64,000 nucleotides of DNA from Clostridia bacterium. GTDB taxonomy: Bacteria > Bacillota > Clostridia > Christensenellales > Aristaeellaceae. The notes beneath the pieces were generated by a model. The model was not told the DNA's origin, ran no database searches, and worked only from the letters and a program-made list of their open reading frames with translations. This document shows positions 9,030 to 18,455 of this stretch, piece after piece (position 1 is the first letter of the stretch; each line of letters opens with the position of its first letter). Position numbers and translations under genes: made by a program. The stretch is from positions 1 to 64,000 of the forward strand of contig JAFYFC010000055.1 of assembly GCA_017543905.1 (NCBI GenBank). The letters are read 5' to 3'.

Positions 9030-10358
9030 ATGCGTCACAAGGTAAGATTTATAGAGGACGGCAGCATAGCTCATCAGCTCGGAATAATCCCGGGCGATGA
9101 GCTAATAAGCATTAACGGGCAAAGTATAATAGATCTGATCGATTATCAGGCGCTTTGCGCAAACGATAAGATTAAGCTCGTTATGAGCTCTGACGGCGCC
9201 GAGACCGAATACGAATTCGAAAAGGACGATTACGAGCCCTTGGGGATGGAGTTTTACGACGACATGCTCGGCAAAACGAGAGAATGCGTCAATAACTGCC
9301 GCTTCTGCTTCGTAGATCAGCTTCCTCCGGGAATGCGTCCGTCGCTCAGCGTCAAAGACGACGACTGGCGGCTGTCCCTTATGATGGGGAATTATGTCAC
9401 GCTGACAAACGTCAGCGAACGCGAGCTTCAAAGGATTATAAACCGCCATGCAAGCCCGCTCTATATATCGGTTCACGCGACCGACAATACAGTCAGAGAT
9501 TACCTTTTGCGTTCGCGCGTAAAATGTGATATAATAAAACAGCTCAGGCGTCTTGAGCAGGGCGGTATACAGTTTCATGCTCAGGCAGTAGTATGTCCCG
9601 GCATAAACGACGGATCGGTGCTTGAGAAAACCATAGACGAGCTTGCGTCCATGTATCCGGCCTGTCTGTCGCTTGCAGTCGTGCCTGTGGGCTTGACGGG
9701 ACACAGGAGCGGCCTTGACGACATAAAACCGTTCGACAAATCAAGCGCCGCAAAGCTGCTGGACATGACAGAGCGCAAGCGCACTGAGCTTAAAAAGAAA
9801 ATAGGCACATATTTCGTTTTTCCGTCCGACGAAATGTATGTCATAGCCGAAAGAGATTTTCCGCCCGAGGCACAATACGAGGATTACGCCCAGATAGACA
9901 ACGGCGTAGGTCTTTGCAGACAGCTTATCGAGGAATACGAATACGCTTACGATATGCTGCCTCCTGAATACAAAAAACGCGGCGGGATTCGGCGGACCAT
10001 ATGCATCGCGACCGGAATTTCTGCTCAAGCGCTGCTTGAACGGATGATGAACAAGCATCCGATCACGGGCGTAAACGTCAAGGTATGCGCAGTGAAGAAC
10101 AGGTATTTCGGGGAGAGCGTAACCGTGGCAGGGCTTGTCACTGCACAGGATCTGACCGATAGAATGAAAGACGAAAGCTGCGAAGCTGTTCTGATAACCG
10201 AATGCATGCTAAGAAGCGAAGGCGACAGGTTTTTGGACGATATAACCATCGATACGGTAGTGAGCACTCTCGGAAAGCCTGTTATTCCGGTCGGACGCAC
10301 AGGCGAAGAATTGCTCGAGGCAATAAAACGGTTTTCACCCATCTGCAAGGAGAGTTGA
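9030..10358 (+). CDS. PDZ/radical-SAM-like DUF512 protein
   Basis: A 442-residue protein of the TIGR03279/DUF512 family, widespread in Clostridia and cyanobacteria and of unknown function. A PDZ-like N-terminus with EDGSIAHQLGIIPGDELISI precedes CVNNCRFCFVDQ. Its CX3CX2C (Cys86, 90, 93) matches the radical-SAM [4Fe-4S] ligands. The C-terminal DUF512 part includes GRTGEELLEAI. It starts 6 nt after the transpeptidase gene with GGTGGA upstream and is followed by another radical-SAM gene at 11 nt. Family is certain; substrate is unknown. Confidence 0.88.
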   Translation: MRHKVRFIEDGSIAHQLGIIPGDELISINGQSIIDLIDYQALCANDKIKLVMSSDGAETEYEFEKDDYEPLGMEFYDDMLGKTRECVNNCRFCFVDQLPPGMRPSLSVKDDDWRLSLMMGNYVTLTNVSERELQRIINRHASPLYISVHATDNTVRDYLLRSRVKCDIIKQLRRLEQGGIQFHAQAVVCPGINDGSVLEKTIDELASMYPACLSLAVVPVGLTGHRSGLDDIKPFDKSSAAKLLDMTERKRTELKKKIGTYFVFPSDEMYVIAERDFPPEAQYEDYAQIDNGVGLCRQLIEEYEYAYDMLPPEYKKRGGIRRTICIATGISAQALLERMMNKHPITGVNVKVCAVKNRYFGESVTVAGLVTAQDLTDRMKDESCEAVLITECMLRSEGDRFLDDITIDTVVSTLGKPVIPVGRTGEELLEAIKRFSPICKES

Positions 10359-10368
10359 CAAATATATA

Positions 10369-12213
10369 ATGACACTCAGCGAACGTATAGACGAGCTCAT
10401 GCCTCTTGTGCAGAAGCCGTCGAGATATATAGGCAATGAATACAACGCGGTTATGAAGGACGCGTCGAAAATCGATGTGAGATACGCGTTTTTGTTCCCG
10501 GACGTTTATGAAGTCGGCATGTCTCATCTCGGGATGAAGATACTCTATCATACGCTGAATAAGCGCGAAGATACGTGGTGCGAAAGAGTTTTCACGCCTT
10601 GGCCCGATATGCACAGGCTCATGAGCGAAAGAAATATCCCGCTGTTTTCGATGGAATCGCGCACTCCCGTAAAAGAATTCGACATACTCGGCATAACGCT
10701 CATGTATGAAATGAGCTATACCAACATACTGCTTTGTCTGAAGCTTGCCGGTATACCTCTGTATGCAAAGGACAGAACGGATTCTCCGATAGTTATATGC
10801 GGCGGTACCTGCGCGTATAATCCGGAGCCGCTTGCGCCGTTTGTGGACGTATTCACAGTGGGCGACGGCGAAAACGCGATTCATCAGACTGTCGATCTGA
10901 TGAAAGCGTGCAAACAAAAGGGCTTTTCAAAGCAGGAGTATCTGACGCGCGTGGCACAACAGGTCGAAGGCGCTTATGTACCTTCGATGTACGACATCGA
11001 ATACAATCCTGACAATACCGTAAAATCCGTTACGCCTAAACCCGGAACAGGCGCGAAGCCTATGGTTTACAAGGCGCTTGTAAACGATCTGACCGCAGCG
11101 GATTATCCGGAAAAGCTGATCGTACCATACGGCGAAGTCATCCACGACAGGATCATGCTTGAGATATTCAGAGGCTGCACGAGGGGCTGCAGATTCTGTC
11201 AAGCGGGCATGGTTTACAGGCCCGTGCGCGAACGCAGCATAGACAGGCTGATGGAGATAGCTGAAAAACTCGTAAGCGCCACAGGCTTTGACGAAATATC
11301 GCTTATGAGCCTGTCAAGCGGCGATTATTCGTGTTTGCCTGAGCTCGCGCATGAAATGGTGGAAAGGTTCATAAAGAAAAGGGTCAAAATTTCACTGCCT
11401 TCTCAGCGCATAGACGCATTTTTGAAGGATACGCTCAAAGAGACCCAAAAAGTCAGAAAGACTGCCTTGACCCTTGCGCCGGAAGCCGGCACACAGCGTC
11501 TGCGCGACGTTATAAACAAAGGCGTTACAGAGGAAGACCTGATGCGTGCAGTCACGGATGCGTTTTCGGAAGGCTGGAGCGCGGTAAAGCTGTATTTTAT
11601 GATAGGTCTGCCTACCGAGACCGACGAAGACATTTTAGGCATAGCTGATCTCGCAGCTAAGGTGCGCAGATGCTATTTCTCTGTGCCGAAGGACAAGCGT
11701 TCGCCCGGCTTCAGAATAACCGTAAGCGCGTCTGTATTTGTGCCGAAGCCCGATACACCTTTCCAATGGTGCGCGCAATTGGACAGCGAAACCGTGCGTC
11801 ACAGGCAGTTGCTTCTTAAGCAGGAGCTTGACAAAATAAAAGGCGTGGATTATAAATACCACGAGATGGACGTAAGCTATCATGAGGCCGTGTTCTCACG
11901 CGGAGACAGACGCTGTGCAGAGGTTCTGAAGGCCGCAAGCGATCTGGGCTGCGAATTTGACGGCTGGTCGGAAATGTTCAATAAGGACGCCTGGCAGAAG
12001 GCGTTTGAGACAACAGGCATCGATCCGGAGTTTTATGCCTCGCGCACACGCAGTCTTGACGAAGTGCTGCCCTGGAGCCATATAGACTGCGGGGTAAGTA
12101 TTCAGTACTTAAAATCTGAATACCAAAAAGCCATGAAGGGAGAAATCACTCCAGACTGCAGGAAAGGCTGCAACGGCTGCGGACTTATGCGATACGAGGG
12201 CGCGTGCAGATGA
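10369..12213 (+). CDS. TIGR03960 family radical SAM protein
   Basis: A 614-residue radical-SAM protein with a B12-binding-like N-terminal region (RYAFLFPDVYEVGMSHLG) and the cluster motif CTRGCRFCQAG (Cys270, 274, 277). Family members stand next to, or are fused with, a TIGR03936 partner, and here the partner gene follows with an ATGA overlap. In many Firmicutes the pair sits just upstream of rng, as here, suggesting a role tied to RNA or ribosome maturation. That role is inference; no reaction is established to my knowledge. Confidence 0.9.
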   Translation: MTLSERIDELMPLVQKPSRYIGNEYNAVMKDASKIDVRYAFLFPDVYEVGMSHLGMKILYHTLNKREDTWCERVFTPWPDMHRLMSERNIPLFSMESRTPVKEFDILGITLMYEMSYTNILLCLKLAGIPLYAKDRTDSPIVICGGTCAYNPEPLAPFVDVFTVGDGENAIHQTVDLMKACKQKGFSKQEYLTRVAQQVEGAYVPSMYDIEYNPDNTVKSVTPKPGTGAKPMVYKALVNDLTAADYPEKLIVPYGEVIHDRIMLEIFRGCTRGCRFCQAGMVYRPVRERSIDRLMEIAEKLVSATGFDEISLMSLSSGDYSCLPELAHEMVERFIKKRVKISLPSQRIDAFLKDTLKETQKVRKTALTLAPEAGTQRLRDVINKGVTEEDLMRAVTDAFSEGWSAVKLYFMIGLPTETDEDILGIADLAAKVRRCYFSVPKDKRSPGFRITVSASVFVPKPDTPFQWCAQLDSETVRHRQLLLKQELDKIKGVDYKYHEMDVSYHEAVFSRGDRRCAEVLKAASDLGCEFDGWSEMFNKDAWQKAFETTGIDPEFYASRTRSLDEVLPWSHIDCGVSIQYLKSEYQKAMKGEITPDCRKGCNGCGLMRYEGACR

Positions 12214-12875
12214 AGCTGGTATATGTTTTCGGAAAGGAAGGAAGGCTCAGGTTTTTGTCGCATCTTGATCTGCAGAGATTTCTGATGCGCGCTCTGAACC
12301 GGACAGATCTGCAAATTGCATATTCAAAGGGCTTTAACCCGCATCCGCTTTTATCGCTTGCGGGCGCGCTTGCAATGGGCTATGAAAGCGATTATGAAGT
12401 TTTCGAGCTGCGCATTGAAGGAAGCGTATCGAAAGAATACGCTCATGAAACCATGAAAAACGCCCTGCCCGAAGAGCTGCCGATAAAAGATGTTTTCTTT
12501 GCCGAGGACAATCATCCTTCCTATATGTCGCTCGTCAGGATGTCGGATTTCACGATAACTCCCGCAGAGGATTTTGAAGCTGTAAAAGAAGCGGCTCTGA
12601 AATTTCTGGAGATGGACAGCTATATGGGGATACGTCGCACAAAAACAGGCGAACGCGAAGTCGATGCACGAAAGCTCTGCAAAGAAATGAGCATATCCAT
12701 ATGCTCGCTAAAGGCCCGGCTTATGCTTACGGAGCAGGAGACTCTAAAACCGGATTTACTAATGGAAACGCTGTGTAAAATCGCAGATATAAGCGTGCCG
12801 CAGTACAGAGTGCGCAGAAACGCGCTGCTCGGCTGTGACGATTGCGGAAATATAAAGCTGATCACGGATTTATAA
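12210..12875 (+). CDS. TIGR03936 family radical-SAM-associated protein (DUF2344)
   Basis: A 221-residue DUF2344 protein, the usual partner of the TIGR03960 radical-SAM enzyme. Typical features are the opening KLVYVFGKEGRLRFLSHLDL, then AYSKGFNPHPLLSLA and the MGYESDYEVFEL segment. It has no radical-SAM cysteine triad of its own. The ATG at 12210 overlaps the preceding TGA (ATGA) and has GAGGG 9 nt upstream, so it is preferred to the GTG two codons earlier. RNase G follows after 1 nt. Confidence 0.9.
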   Translation: MKLVYVFGKEGRLRFLSHLDLQRFLMRALNRTDLQIAYSKGFNPHPLLSLAGALAMGYESDYEVFELRIEGSVSKEYAHETMKNALPEELPIKDVFFAEDNHPSYMSLVRMSDFTITPAEDFEAVKEAALKFLEMDSYMGIRRTKTGEREVDARKLCKEMSISICSLKARLMLTEQETLKPDLLMETLCKIADISVPQYRVRRNALLGCDDCGNIKLITDL

Positions 12876-12876
12876 G

Positions 12877-14055
12877 ATGGAACAGATCCTGATTGCGGAA
12901 GAATTTGAAGGCAAAATGTGCGCGGTGCTGCTGGAGGACGGCACTGCGGTTGAAGTGCTCGCATCAGACAGCTCTCATCCGCAGATAAATGGAAATATAT
13001 ATCTCGGGCGCATAGAAAACATAATTCCCGGCATAAATGCCGCCTTCGTCGACATAGGGCTTGACAAAAACGCGATCATAGCCCTTGACGAATTAAAAGA
13101 AGGCCTACATTCCGCACAGGATATAAAATGCGGCCACATGTTGCCCGTACAGGTGATCAAGCTTCCGGGCGGTCAGAAGGGAGTACAGGTAAGCTCAAAT
13201 ATAAAGCTTGCGGGCATGCGCTGCGTATTGCTTCCGTATACAGCAGGTACAGGAGTTTCAAAAAAGATAGAAGACCATGCTGAAGCTGAGAGGCTCAGAA
13301 GTATCGCAAAGAGACTCGCCCCACAGGGCATGGGCATAATACTCAGAACCAACGCTCAGGGAACGGAAGAAACCGAGCTTTTAGAAGAGATAAACCGACT
13401 GAAGGACATATGGGATCGCATAGAAAACAAAAGCCGCATACTAAGACGCCCGACGCTCTTGTATGACGATTCGAACGTTATTTTCAAGGCGGTACGCGAT
13501 ATGGTCTCTTCCTATACCGTAAGGATAATAGCCTCTGACAAAAGGATTTACGAAGAGCTTCATGCTTATATAAACGATTTGTCGCCGGACGCGCTTGATA
13601 AGCTCACGCTTCGAAGTACAGACACAAGCCTTTTTACGCTTTACCGCATAAAAGCGCAGATCGATAAAGCGCTTATGCAAAAGGTTATACTTAAAAGCGG
13701 CGCTTTTCTTGTGTTCGACAAAACGGAGGCGCTTACGGTGATAGACGTTAATTCCGGCAGCTTTACCGGAAAAAGCGACGCTGAAGAAACAGCGCTTAAG
13801 ACTAACCTTGAAGCCGCCCGCGAGATTGCCGTGCAGCTGCGTCTGCGCGATATCGGCGGTATAATAATTATCGATTTCATAGACATGAAGCACGAAGCGT
13901 CAAAGCAAACGCTTTTGGCTGAACTAAGAAACGAGCTCAGAAAAGATCATGACCGTGCGCGCGCGTTCGACATAACGCAGCTTGGTCTTGCCGAGGTGAC
14001 GCGCAAACGCAAAAACGAGAGTCTCGAAACGGTTTTTAACGGGAGAAATCATTGA
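12877..14055 (+). CDS. rng: Ribonuclease G/E, short form
   Basis: A 392-residue RNase E/G family endoribonuclease acting in rRNA processing and mRNA decay. An N-terminal S1-like domain (NIYLGRIENIIPGINAAFVDIG) leads to the 5'-sensor and DNase I-like domains. The catalytic aspartates are in ALTVIDVNSGSF and IIIIDFIDM. The protein ends at TRKRKNESLETVF and lacks the CPxC zinc-link and the small domain that normally follow in E. coli RNase G (489 aa) and many relatives. Dimer or tetramer assembly by the zinc link is therefore not expected. It begins 1 nt after DUF2344 and its TGA overlaps the miaB ATG by one base. Confidence 0.9.
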   Translation: MEQILIAEEFEGKMCAVLLEDGTAVEVLASDSSHPQINGNIYLGRIENIIPGINAAFVDIGLDKNAIIALDELKEGLHSAQDIKCGHMLPVQVIKLPGGQKGVQVSSNIKLAGMRCVLLPYTAGTGVSKKIEDHAEAERLRSIAKRLAPQGMGIILRTNAQGTEETELLEEINRLKDIWDRIENKSRILRRPTLLYDDSNVIFKAVRDMVSSYTVRIIASDKRIYEELHAYINDLSPDALDKLTLRSTDTSLFTLYRIKAQIDKALMQKVILKSGAFLVFDKTEALTVIDVNSGSFTGKSDAEETALKTNLEAAREIAVQLRLRDIGGIIIIDFIDMKHEASKQTLLAELRNELRKDHDRARAFDITQLGLAEVTRKRKNESLETVFNGRNH

Positions 14056-15440
14056 TGTACGATTTAAAGGTGCCGCAATCTGAAATCAGCAGGCAATATG
14101 AATACGCAGAGAAAATCCGCGCGCTGAGCAGCGGCAGGAAGTATACGGTAGTAACGCTCGGCTGCCAGATGAACGTACGCGACAGCGAGACTCTTGAGGG
14201 CTGGCTCAAACGCTGCGGCTTTGTGCCTGCTCAGAATCGCGAGGATGCCGACATAATCATATACAATACTTGCTGCGTGCGGGAAAACGCCGAGAACAAA
14301 GCGCTCGGAAACGTGATTTGGCTTAAGGAGCTCAAAAAAGACAAACCGGGGCTTATAATAGGCGTATGCGGCTGCATGATGCAGGAGGAGGGGATAAGCG
14401 GGCAGCTGAAGGAGAAGTATCCGTTTATCGATCTCGTGTTCGGAACGCATAACGCATATATGTTTCCGGAATATCTTTACAGGGTAATCGCCTCTTCCGA
14501 GCGTGTGTTCGAAGTATGGGATATTAAAGGATACGTGCCTGAAGGCTTGCCGGCTGTACGCAACAGCCGCATAAACGCTTTTGTGAATATTATGTACGGC
14601 TGCAATAATTTCTGCAGTTATTGTATAGTGCCGTACGTACGCGGCCGCGAGCGTTCAAGAGACCCTGAAGATATACTTGCGGAATGCCGCAGCCTTAAAG
14701 CAGCCGGCTTTAAGGAAATAATGCTGCTTGGCCAGAATGTCAACTCCTATATGGGCGGCGGGACCGCTTTTGCCGACCTTTTAAAACGCGTCAACGATAT
14801 CGGGATAGAGCGCATTCGCTTCATGACGTCTCATCCCAAGGATATCACGCGCGAGCTGATAGAATGCTTCGGAACATGCGAGCATTTGATGCCTGCGCTG
14901 CATTTGCCTGTACAGGCCGGAAACAACGAGATACTTAAACGAATGAACAGATCGTATACGAATGAAAAATACCTTGAAACAGTATCCCATCTTCGCAAGG
15001 TAAGGCCGGACATCGGACTTACGAGCGACATAATCGTAGGCTTTCCGGGTGAAACACGCCAGCAATTCGAGGACACGCTAAGGCTAGTCAGGCATGTCAG
15101 ATTCGATTCGGCGTACACGTTTATTTATTCGCCGCGAAAGGGTACGCCCGCCGCGAAATATGACGATCCTGTCAGTATAGAAGAAAAGACAGCCTGGATC
15201 GAAGAGCTTATAGCTTTACAGCAATGCATAACAAGCGAAGCTCTTTCCGGACAAATAGGAAGCATACAGAACGTGCTTGTCGAAAATGTATCTTCACGCA
15301 GCGCTCTGACCGTCGGCGGCAAAACACCGCGAGGATTGATGGTAAATTTCGAGGGCGACGGCAGTCTGATCGGAAAAACAGTAAAAGTCAAGATAACCGC
15401 AGCGGGGAAGAATACATTAAAGGGCACGATGGAGGAATAA
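14055..15440 (+). CDS. miaB: tRNA-2-methylthio-N6-dimethylallyladenosine synthase MiaB
   Basis: A 461-residue methylthiotransferase that adds the ms2 group to i6A37 of tRNAs using two [4Fe-4S] clusters. The UPF0004 domain has Cys37 in LGCQMN, plus NTCCVREN and VCGCMMQ. The radical-SAM motif YGCNNFCSYC supplies Cys183, 187 and 190. A TRAM domain ends the protein. The ATG at 14055 (TGATG junction with rng) is preferred to a TTG one codon earlier, and GGGAGA lies upstream. miaA, which makes the i6A substrate, is four genes downstream. Confidence 0.96.
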   Translation: MYDLKVPQSEISRQYEYAEKIRALSSGRKYTVVTLGCQMNVRDSETLEGWLKRCGFVPAQNREDADIIIYNTCCVRENAENKALGNVIWLKELKKDKPGLIIGVCGCMMQEEGISGQLKEKYPFIDLVFGTHNAYMFPEYLYRVIASSERVFEVWDIKGYVPEGLPAVRNSRINAFVNIMYGCNNFCSYCIVPYVRGRERSRDPEDILAECRSLKAAGFKEIMLLGQNVNSYMGGGTAFADLLKRVNDIGIERIRFMTSHPKDITRELIECFGTCEHLMPALHLPVQAGNNEILKRMNRSYTNEKYLETVSHLRKVRPDIGLTSDIIVGFPGETRQQFEDTLRLVRHVRFDSAYTFIYSPRKGTPAAKYDDPVSIEEKTAWIEELIALQQCITSEALSGQIGSIQNVLVENVSSRSALTVGGKTPRGLMVNFEGDGSLIGKTVKVKITAAGKNTLKGTMEE

Positions 15441-15444
15441 AATA

Positions 15445-15855
15445 ATGAATGAAGTCTTTGCAAAGACTCGCGAGCTCGGCGAGGCGCTGCTCAGAAGCGA
15501 CGAATTTAAAGCCGTAAAGGACGCTGAGAATAAAGCTATGAGCGATCCGGAAGCGGCGCAGATCGTCGGCCGTTTTATAGAGCTCAGATCCGACATGGAA
15601 AAAGCCATGAGCGAAGGAGAAAAGGACTGGGTAAAAATCGGGAATCTTTCAAGCGAAATCGATACCTGCCGTGAAAAAATGAATGGAATCGAAGTGCTGA
15701 ACGACCTCGATTCTGCGCGGGAAGCCTTCTCAGAACTGATCAATCAGATCAATTCCGTGCTGAGATTTATCGTGACCGGAGATATGACTCCGGGCGAAGG
15801 CGCCTGCAGCGGTTCATGCGCCACCTGCAGCGGATGTTCGTCCAAGGTGAATTGA
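15445..15855 (+). CDS. YlbF/YmcA family protein with Cys-rich tail
   Basis: A 136-residue helical protein of the YlbF/YmcA (DUF964) family. In Bacillus, YmcA, YlbF and YaaT form a complex that promotes RNase Y processing, competence and biofilm formation and carries iron-sulfur clusters. The gene sits between miaB and mutS, where ymcA lies in B. subtilis, supporting that identity. The C-terminus carries Cys121, 125, 128 and 131 in a CX3CX2CX2C tail that could bind a metal or an Fe-S cluster. GGAGG precedes the ATG. A similar tail occurs on the GNAT protein at 37504-37983. Confidence 0.85.
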   Translation: MNEVFAKTRELGEALLRSDEFKAVKDAENKAMSDPEAAQIVGRFIELRSDMEKAMSEGEKDWVKIGNLSSEIDTCREKMNGIEVLNDLDSAREAFSELINQINSVLRFIVTGDMTPGEGACSGSCATCSGCSSKVN

Positions 15856-15867
15856 CGGGGGTAATCT

Positions 15868-18453
15868 ATGGCACTCAGCGCAATGATGACGCAGTATCTT
15901 GAAATCAAGCAAAAGCACAAAGACGAGATACTTTTGTTCCGTGTCGGAGACTTCTACGAGATGTTTTTCGACGACGCTAAAGTAGTTTCGCGCGAGCTTG
16001 ATTTGACGCTTACGGGAAAGGACTGCGGACTTGAAGAACGCGCGCCTATGTGCGGAGTACCGTATCATGCCGTCGAGATATATGTAGCAAAGCTGATAAG
16101 CAAAGGCTTTCGCGTCGCGATCTGCGATCAGCTTACGGATCCTGCGCTTTCAAAAGGCATTGTCGAACGCGACGTTACACGCGTAATAACTCCGGGCACC
16201 GTTATCGAAAGCAACATGCTTCAGGAAAAGGATCCAAGCTATATCATGTCCGCAGCGTTCACGGGCACAAAAGCGGGAATAGCCTTCAGCGACATATCCA
16301 CGGGGGAGTTTTTCGTCTATTCCGTAAACGATTCGCAGTATCGCTTCGAGGACGAGCTCGCGCGTATCATGCCAAAGGAGCTTCTCACCTGTGAATCCGA
16401 AAGAATCAATTCTGCTGCGCGTCGCATAAACTGCGCGTGTACCGGCAGAGATAAAACGGCCTTCGAATATGCTCCGGCCAGAAAAGCGCTGCTTGCGCAG
16501 TTTTCAGAGCAGAAGGAATTGATCGGCGAGCTTGATCGCGCGTCTGTACAGGCGGCAGGCGCGCTTATAAGGTATCTGTGCGAAACCCAGATGAACGCAC
16601 TGATGCACATAAACCGTATCCAAAGATTCGAAACGACGCGTTTCATGCTCATAGATCATACAGTCAATGCAAATCTCGAGCTGACTAAATCGCTTAGAGA
16701 CGGTACACGCAAGGGCTCGCTTCTGGGCGTTATAGATAAAACTGTCACCGCCATGGGAGGGCGGCTGCTTAAGAACATGATCGAGGAGCCGCTGCTCGAT
16801 GCCGATATGATAAAAGAGCGGCTCGACGCGGTGGAATGCTTCGTCGACGATCCTGTAATGCTCGACGCGGTGCGCACGGCGTTCGACGGCGTGCACGATA
16901 TAGAAAGGCTCTTAAGCCGTATCGCGTATGGCAATATTAACCCGCGAGACTGCATCGCGCTGTGCGAAACGCTGAAGGCCGTCCCGGCCATAAAAGCACT
17001 GCTTGACGGTAAGCCCGGGCTGATAGGCAAAGCTGCCGCCGGCATAGACGAAATGAGCGAGCTGACGAGGACGCTTGAGGCTGCTCTTGATGACGACGCG
17101 CCGATACAAATAAAGGAAGGCGGCATATTCAAATCCGGCTTCAACGATCAGCTCGACAAATACCGCGAGGCATCCGTAAACGGCAAAAACTGGCTGAATC
17201 AGCTTGAACAAAAAGAGCGTGACGAAACCGGTATAAAAAACCTGAAAATCGGATATACACGGCTGTTTGGCTATTACATAGAGGTCACCAAATCGTTTTA
17301 CGAGCTTGTTCCGCTCAGATATACGCGGAAACAGACGCTTGCAAACTGTGAGCGTTTCATAACCGAAGAGCTGAAACAGCTGGAAAACACGATACTCGGC
17401 GCAGACGAAAACGCCGTCAAGCTTGAATACGAACTGTTTCTTGCGCTGCGCGAGGAATTAAAACGGAATATAGAACGCATACGAAATACTGCCGACAGTC
17501 TTAAAACGATCGACGTTCTTCAGGCTTTGGCCAAGACTGCCGCAGTACAGAATTATGTGCGACCGGGCATCAATTCCGAGGGCAGATACAGTATTAAAAA
17601 CGGCAGGCATGCGGTTGTCGAACAGGCTATCGGCACCGAGCATTTCGTTCCGAATGACGTATATCTTGATGAAGACGCCCGCGTGATGATAATAACCGGG
17701 CCGAACATGGCCGGAAAATCCACGTATATGCGTCAGACGGCTCTTATAGTTATACTCGCGCAGATGGGATCGTTCGTTCCGGCCAAGAGCGCAGACGTTT
17801 CGCTTACGGACAGAATATTTGCGCGTATCGGCGCAAACGACGATCTGTACGGCGGACGTTCCACGTTCATGGTCGAAATGGACGAAATGAGTGTAATACT
17901 TAAAAAGGCGACTGCGAAGAGTCTCGTAATACTTGACGAGGTCGGACGCGGGACCTCCACGTTCGACGGACTTTCCATTGCGTGGGCTGCGGTTGAGCAT
18001 TTAGCGGGTGAGAAATGCAGAGCGCGCACGCTCTTTGCCACGCACTATCACGAACTGTCCGTTTTGCAGGGCAGACTGCCGGGCGTAGTGAATTACAGGG
18101 TCACCGCCTGCGAAGCCGGAGACGAAGTGATATTCCTGCGCAAGGTCGTGCCCGGCGGCGAGGATAAAAGCTACGGCATAGCTGTAGCAAAGCTCGCAGG
18201 CTTGCCTTCAAGCGTTATCTCACGCGCGCGGCAGATAATGGCGCGGCTTGAAGTCGACGACGAACAGCGCGGATCTATCGGCAGCACCATACTCGATAAA
18301 AAGAAGAATTCCGGAGACAGGCAGCTGTCGCTCGACAGCTTTAAGCCAATGGAACTTGTCGAGGAGCTGCAGAAGCTGGATGTGACAGCGCTTACTCCTA
18401 TAGAGGCGCTTAATAAACTGTATACCTTCTGTGAAAAGGCCAGGAGACTTTAA
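15868..18453 (+). CDS. mutS: DNA mismatch repair protein MutS
   Basis: An 861-residue mismatch-recognition ATPase. The N-terminal mismatch-binding domain has GDFYEMF with the Phe-x-Glu that stacks on mispaired bases. Connector, lever and clamp domains follow, then the ABC ATPase with Walker A GPNMAGKST at about 611, Walker B VILDEVGRGTS and THYHELS. Length is normal for the bacterial MutS1 family. It precedes mutL by 2 nt, so both repair proteins are made from one message. Confidence 0.98.
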   Translation: MALSAMMTQYLEIKQKHKDEILLFRVGDFYEMFFDDAKVVSRELDLTLTGKDCGLEERAPMCGVPYHAVEIYVAKLISKGFRVAICDQLTDPALSKGIVERDVTRVITPGTVIESNMLQEKDPSYIMSAAFTGTKAGIAFSDISTGEFFVYSVNDSQYRFEDELARIMPKELLTCESERINSAARRINCACTGRDKTAFEYAPARKALLAQFSEQKELIGELDRASVQAAGALIRYLCETQMNALMHINRIQRFETTRFMLIDHTVNANLELTKSLRDGTRKGSLLGVIDKTVTAMGGRLLKNMIEEPLLDADMIKERLDAVECFVDDPVMLDAVRTAFDGVHDIERLLSRIAYGNINPRDCIALCETLKAVPAIKALLDGKPGLIGKAAAGIDEMSELTRTLEAALDDDAPIQIKEGGIFKSGFNDQLDKYREASVNGKNWLNQLEQKERDETGIKNLKIGYTRLFGYYIEVTKSFYELVPLRYTRKQTLANCERFITEELKQLENTILGADENAVKLEYELFLALREELKRNIERIRNTADSLKTIDVLQALAKTAAVQNYVRPGINSEGRYSIKNGRHAVVEQAIGTEHFVPNDVYLDEDARVMIITGPNMAGKSTYMRQTALIVILAQMGSFVPAKSADVSLTDRIFARIGANDDLYGGRSTFMVEMDEMSVILKKATAKSLVILDEVGRGTSTFDGLSIAWAAVEHLAGEKCRARTLFATHYHELSVLQGRLPGVVNYRVTACEAGDEVIFLRKVVPGGEDKSYGIAVAKLAGLPSSVISRARQIMARLEVDDEQRGSIGSTILDKKKNSGDRQLSLDSFKPMELVEELQKLDVTALTPIEALNKLYTFCEKARRL

Positions 18454-18455
18454 AT

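Noticed and set aside
9102-9704. 200-residue minus-strand frame inside the DUF512 gene
   Set aside because: It is fully antisense to a conserved gene and shows no domain or ribosome site.
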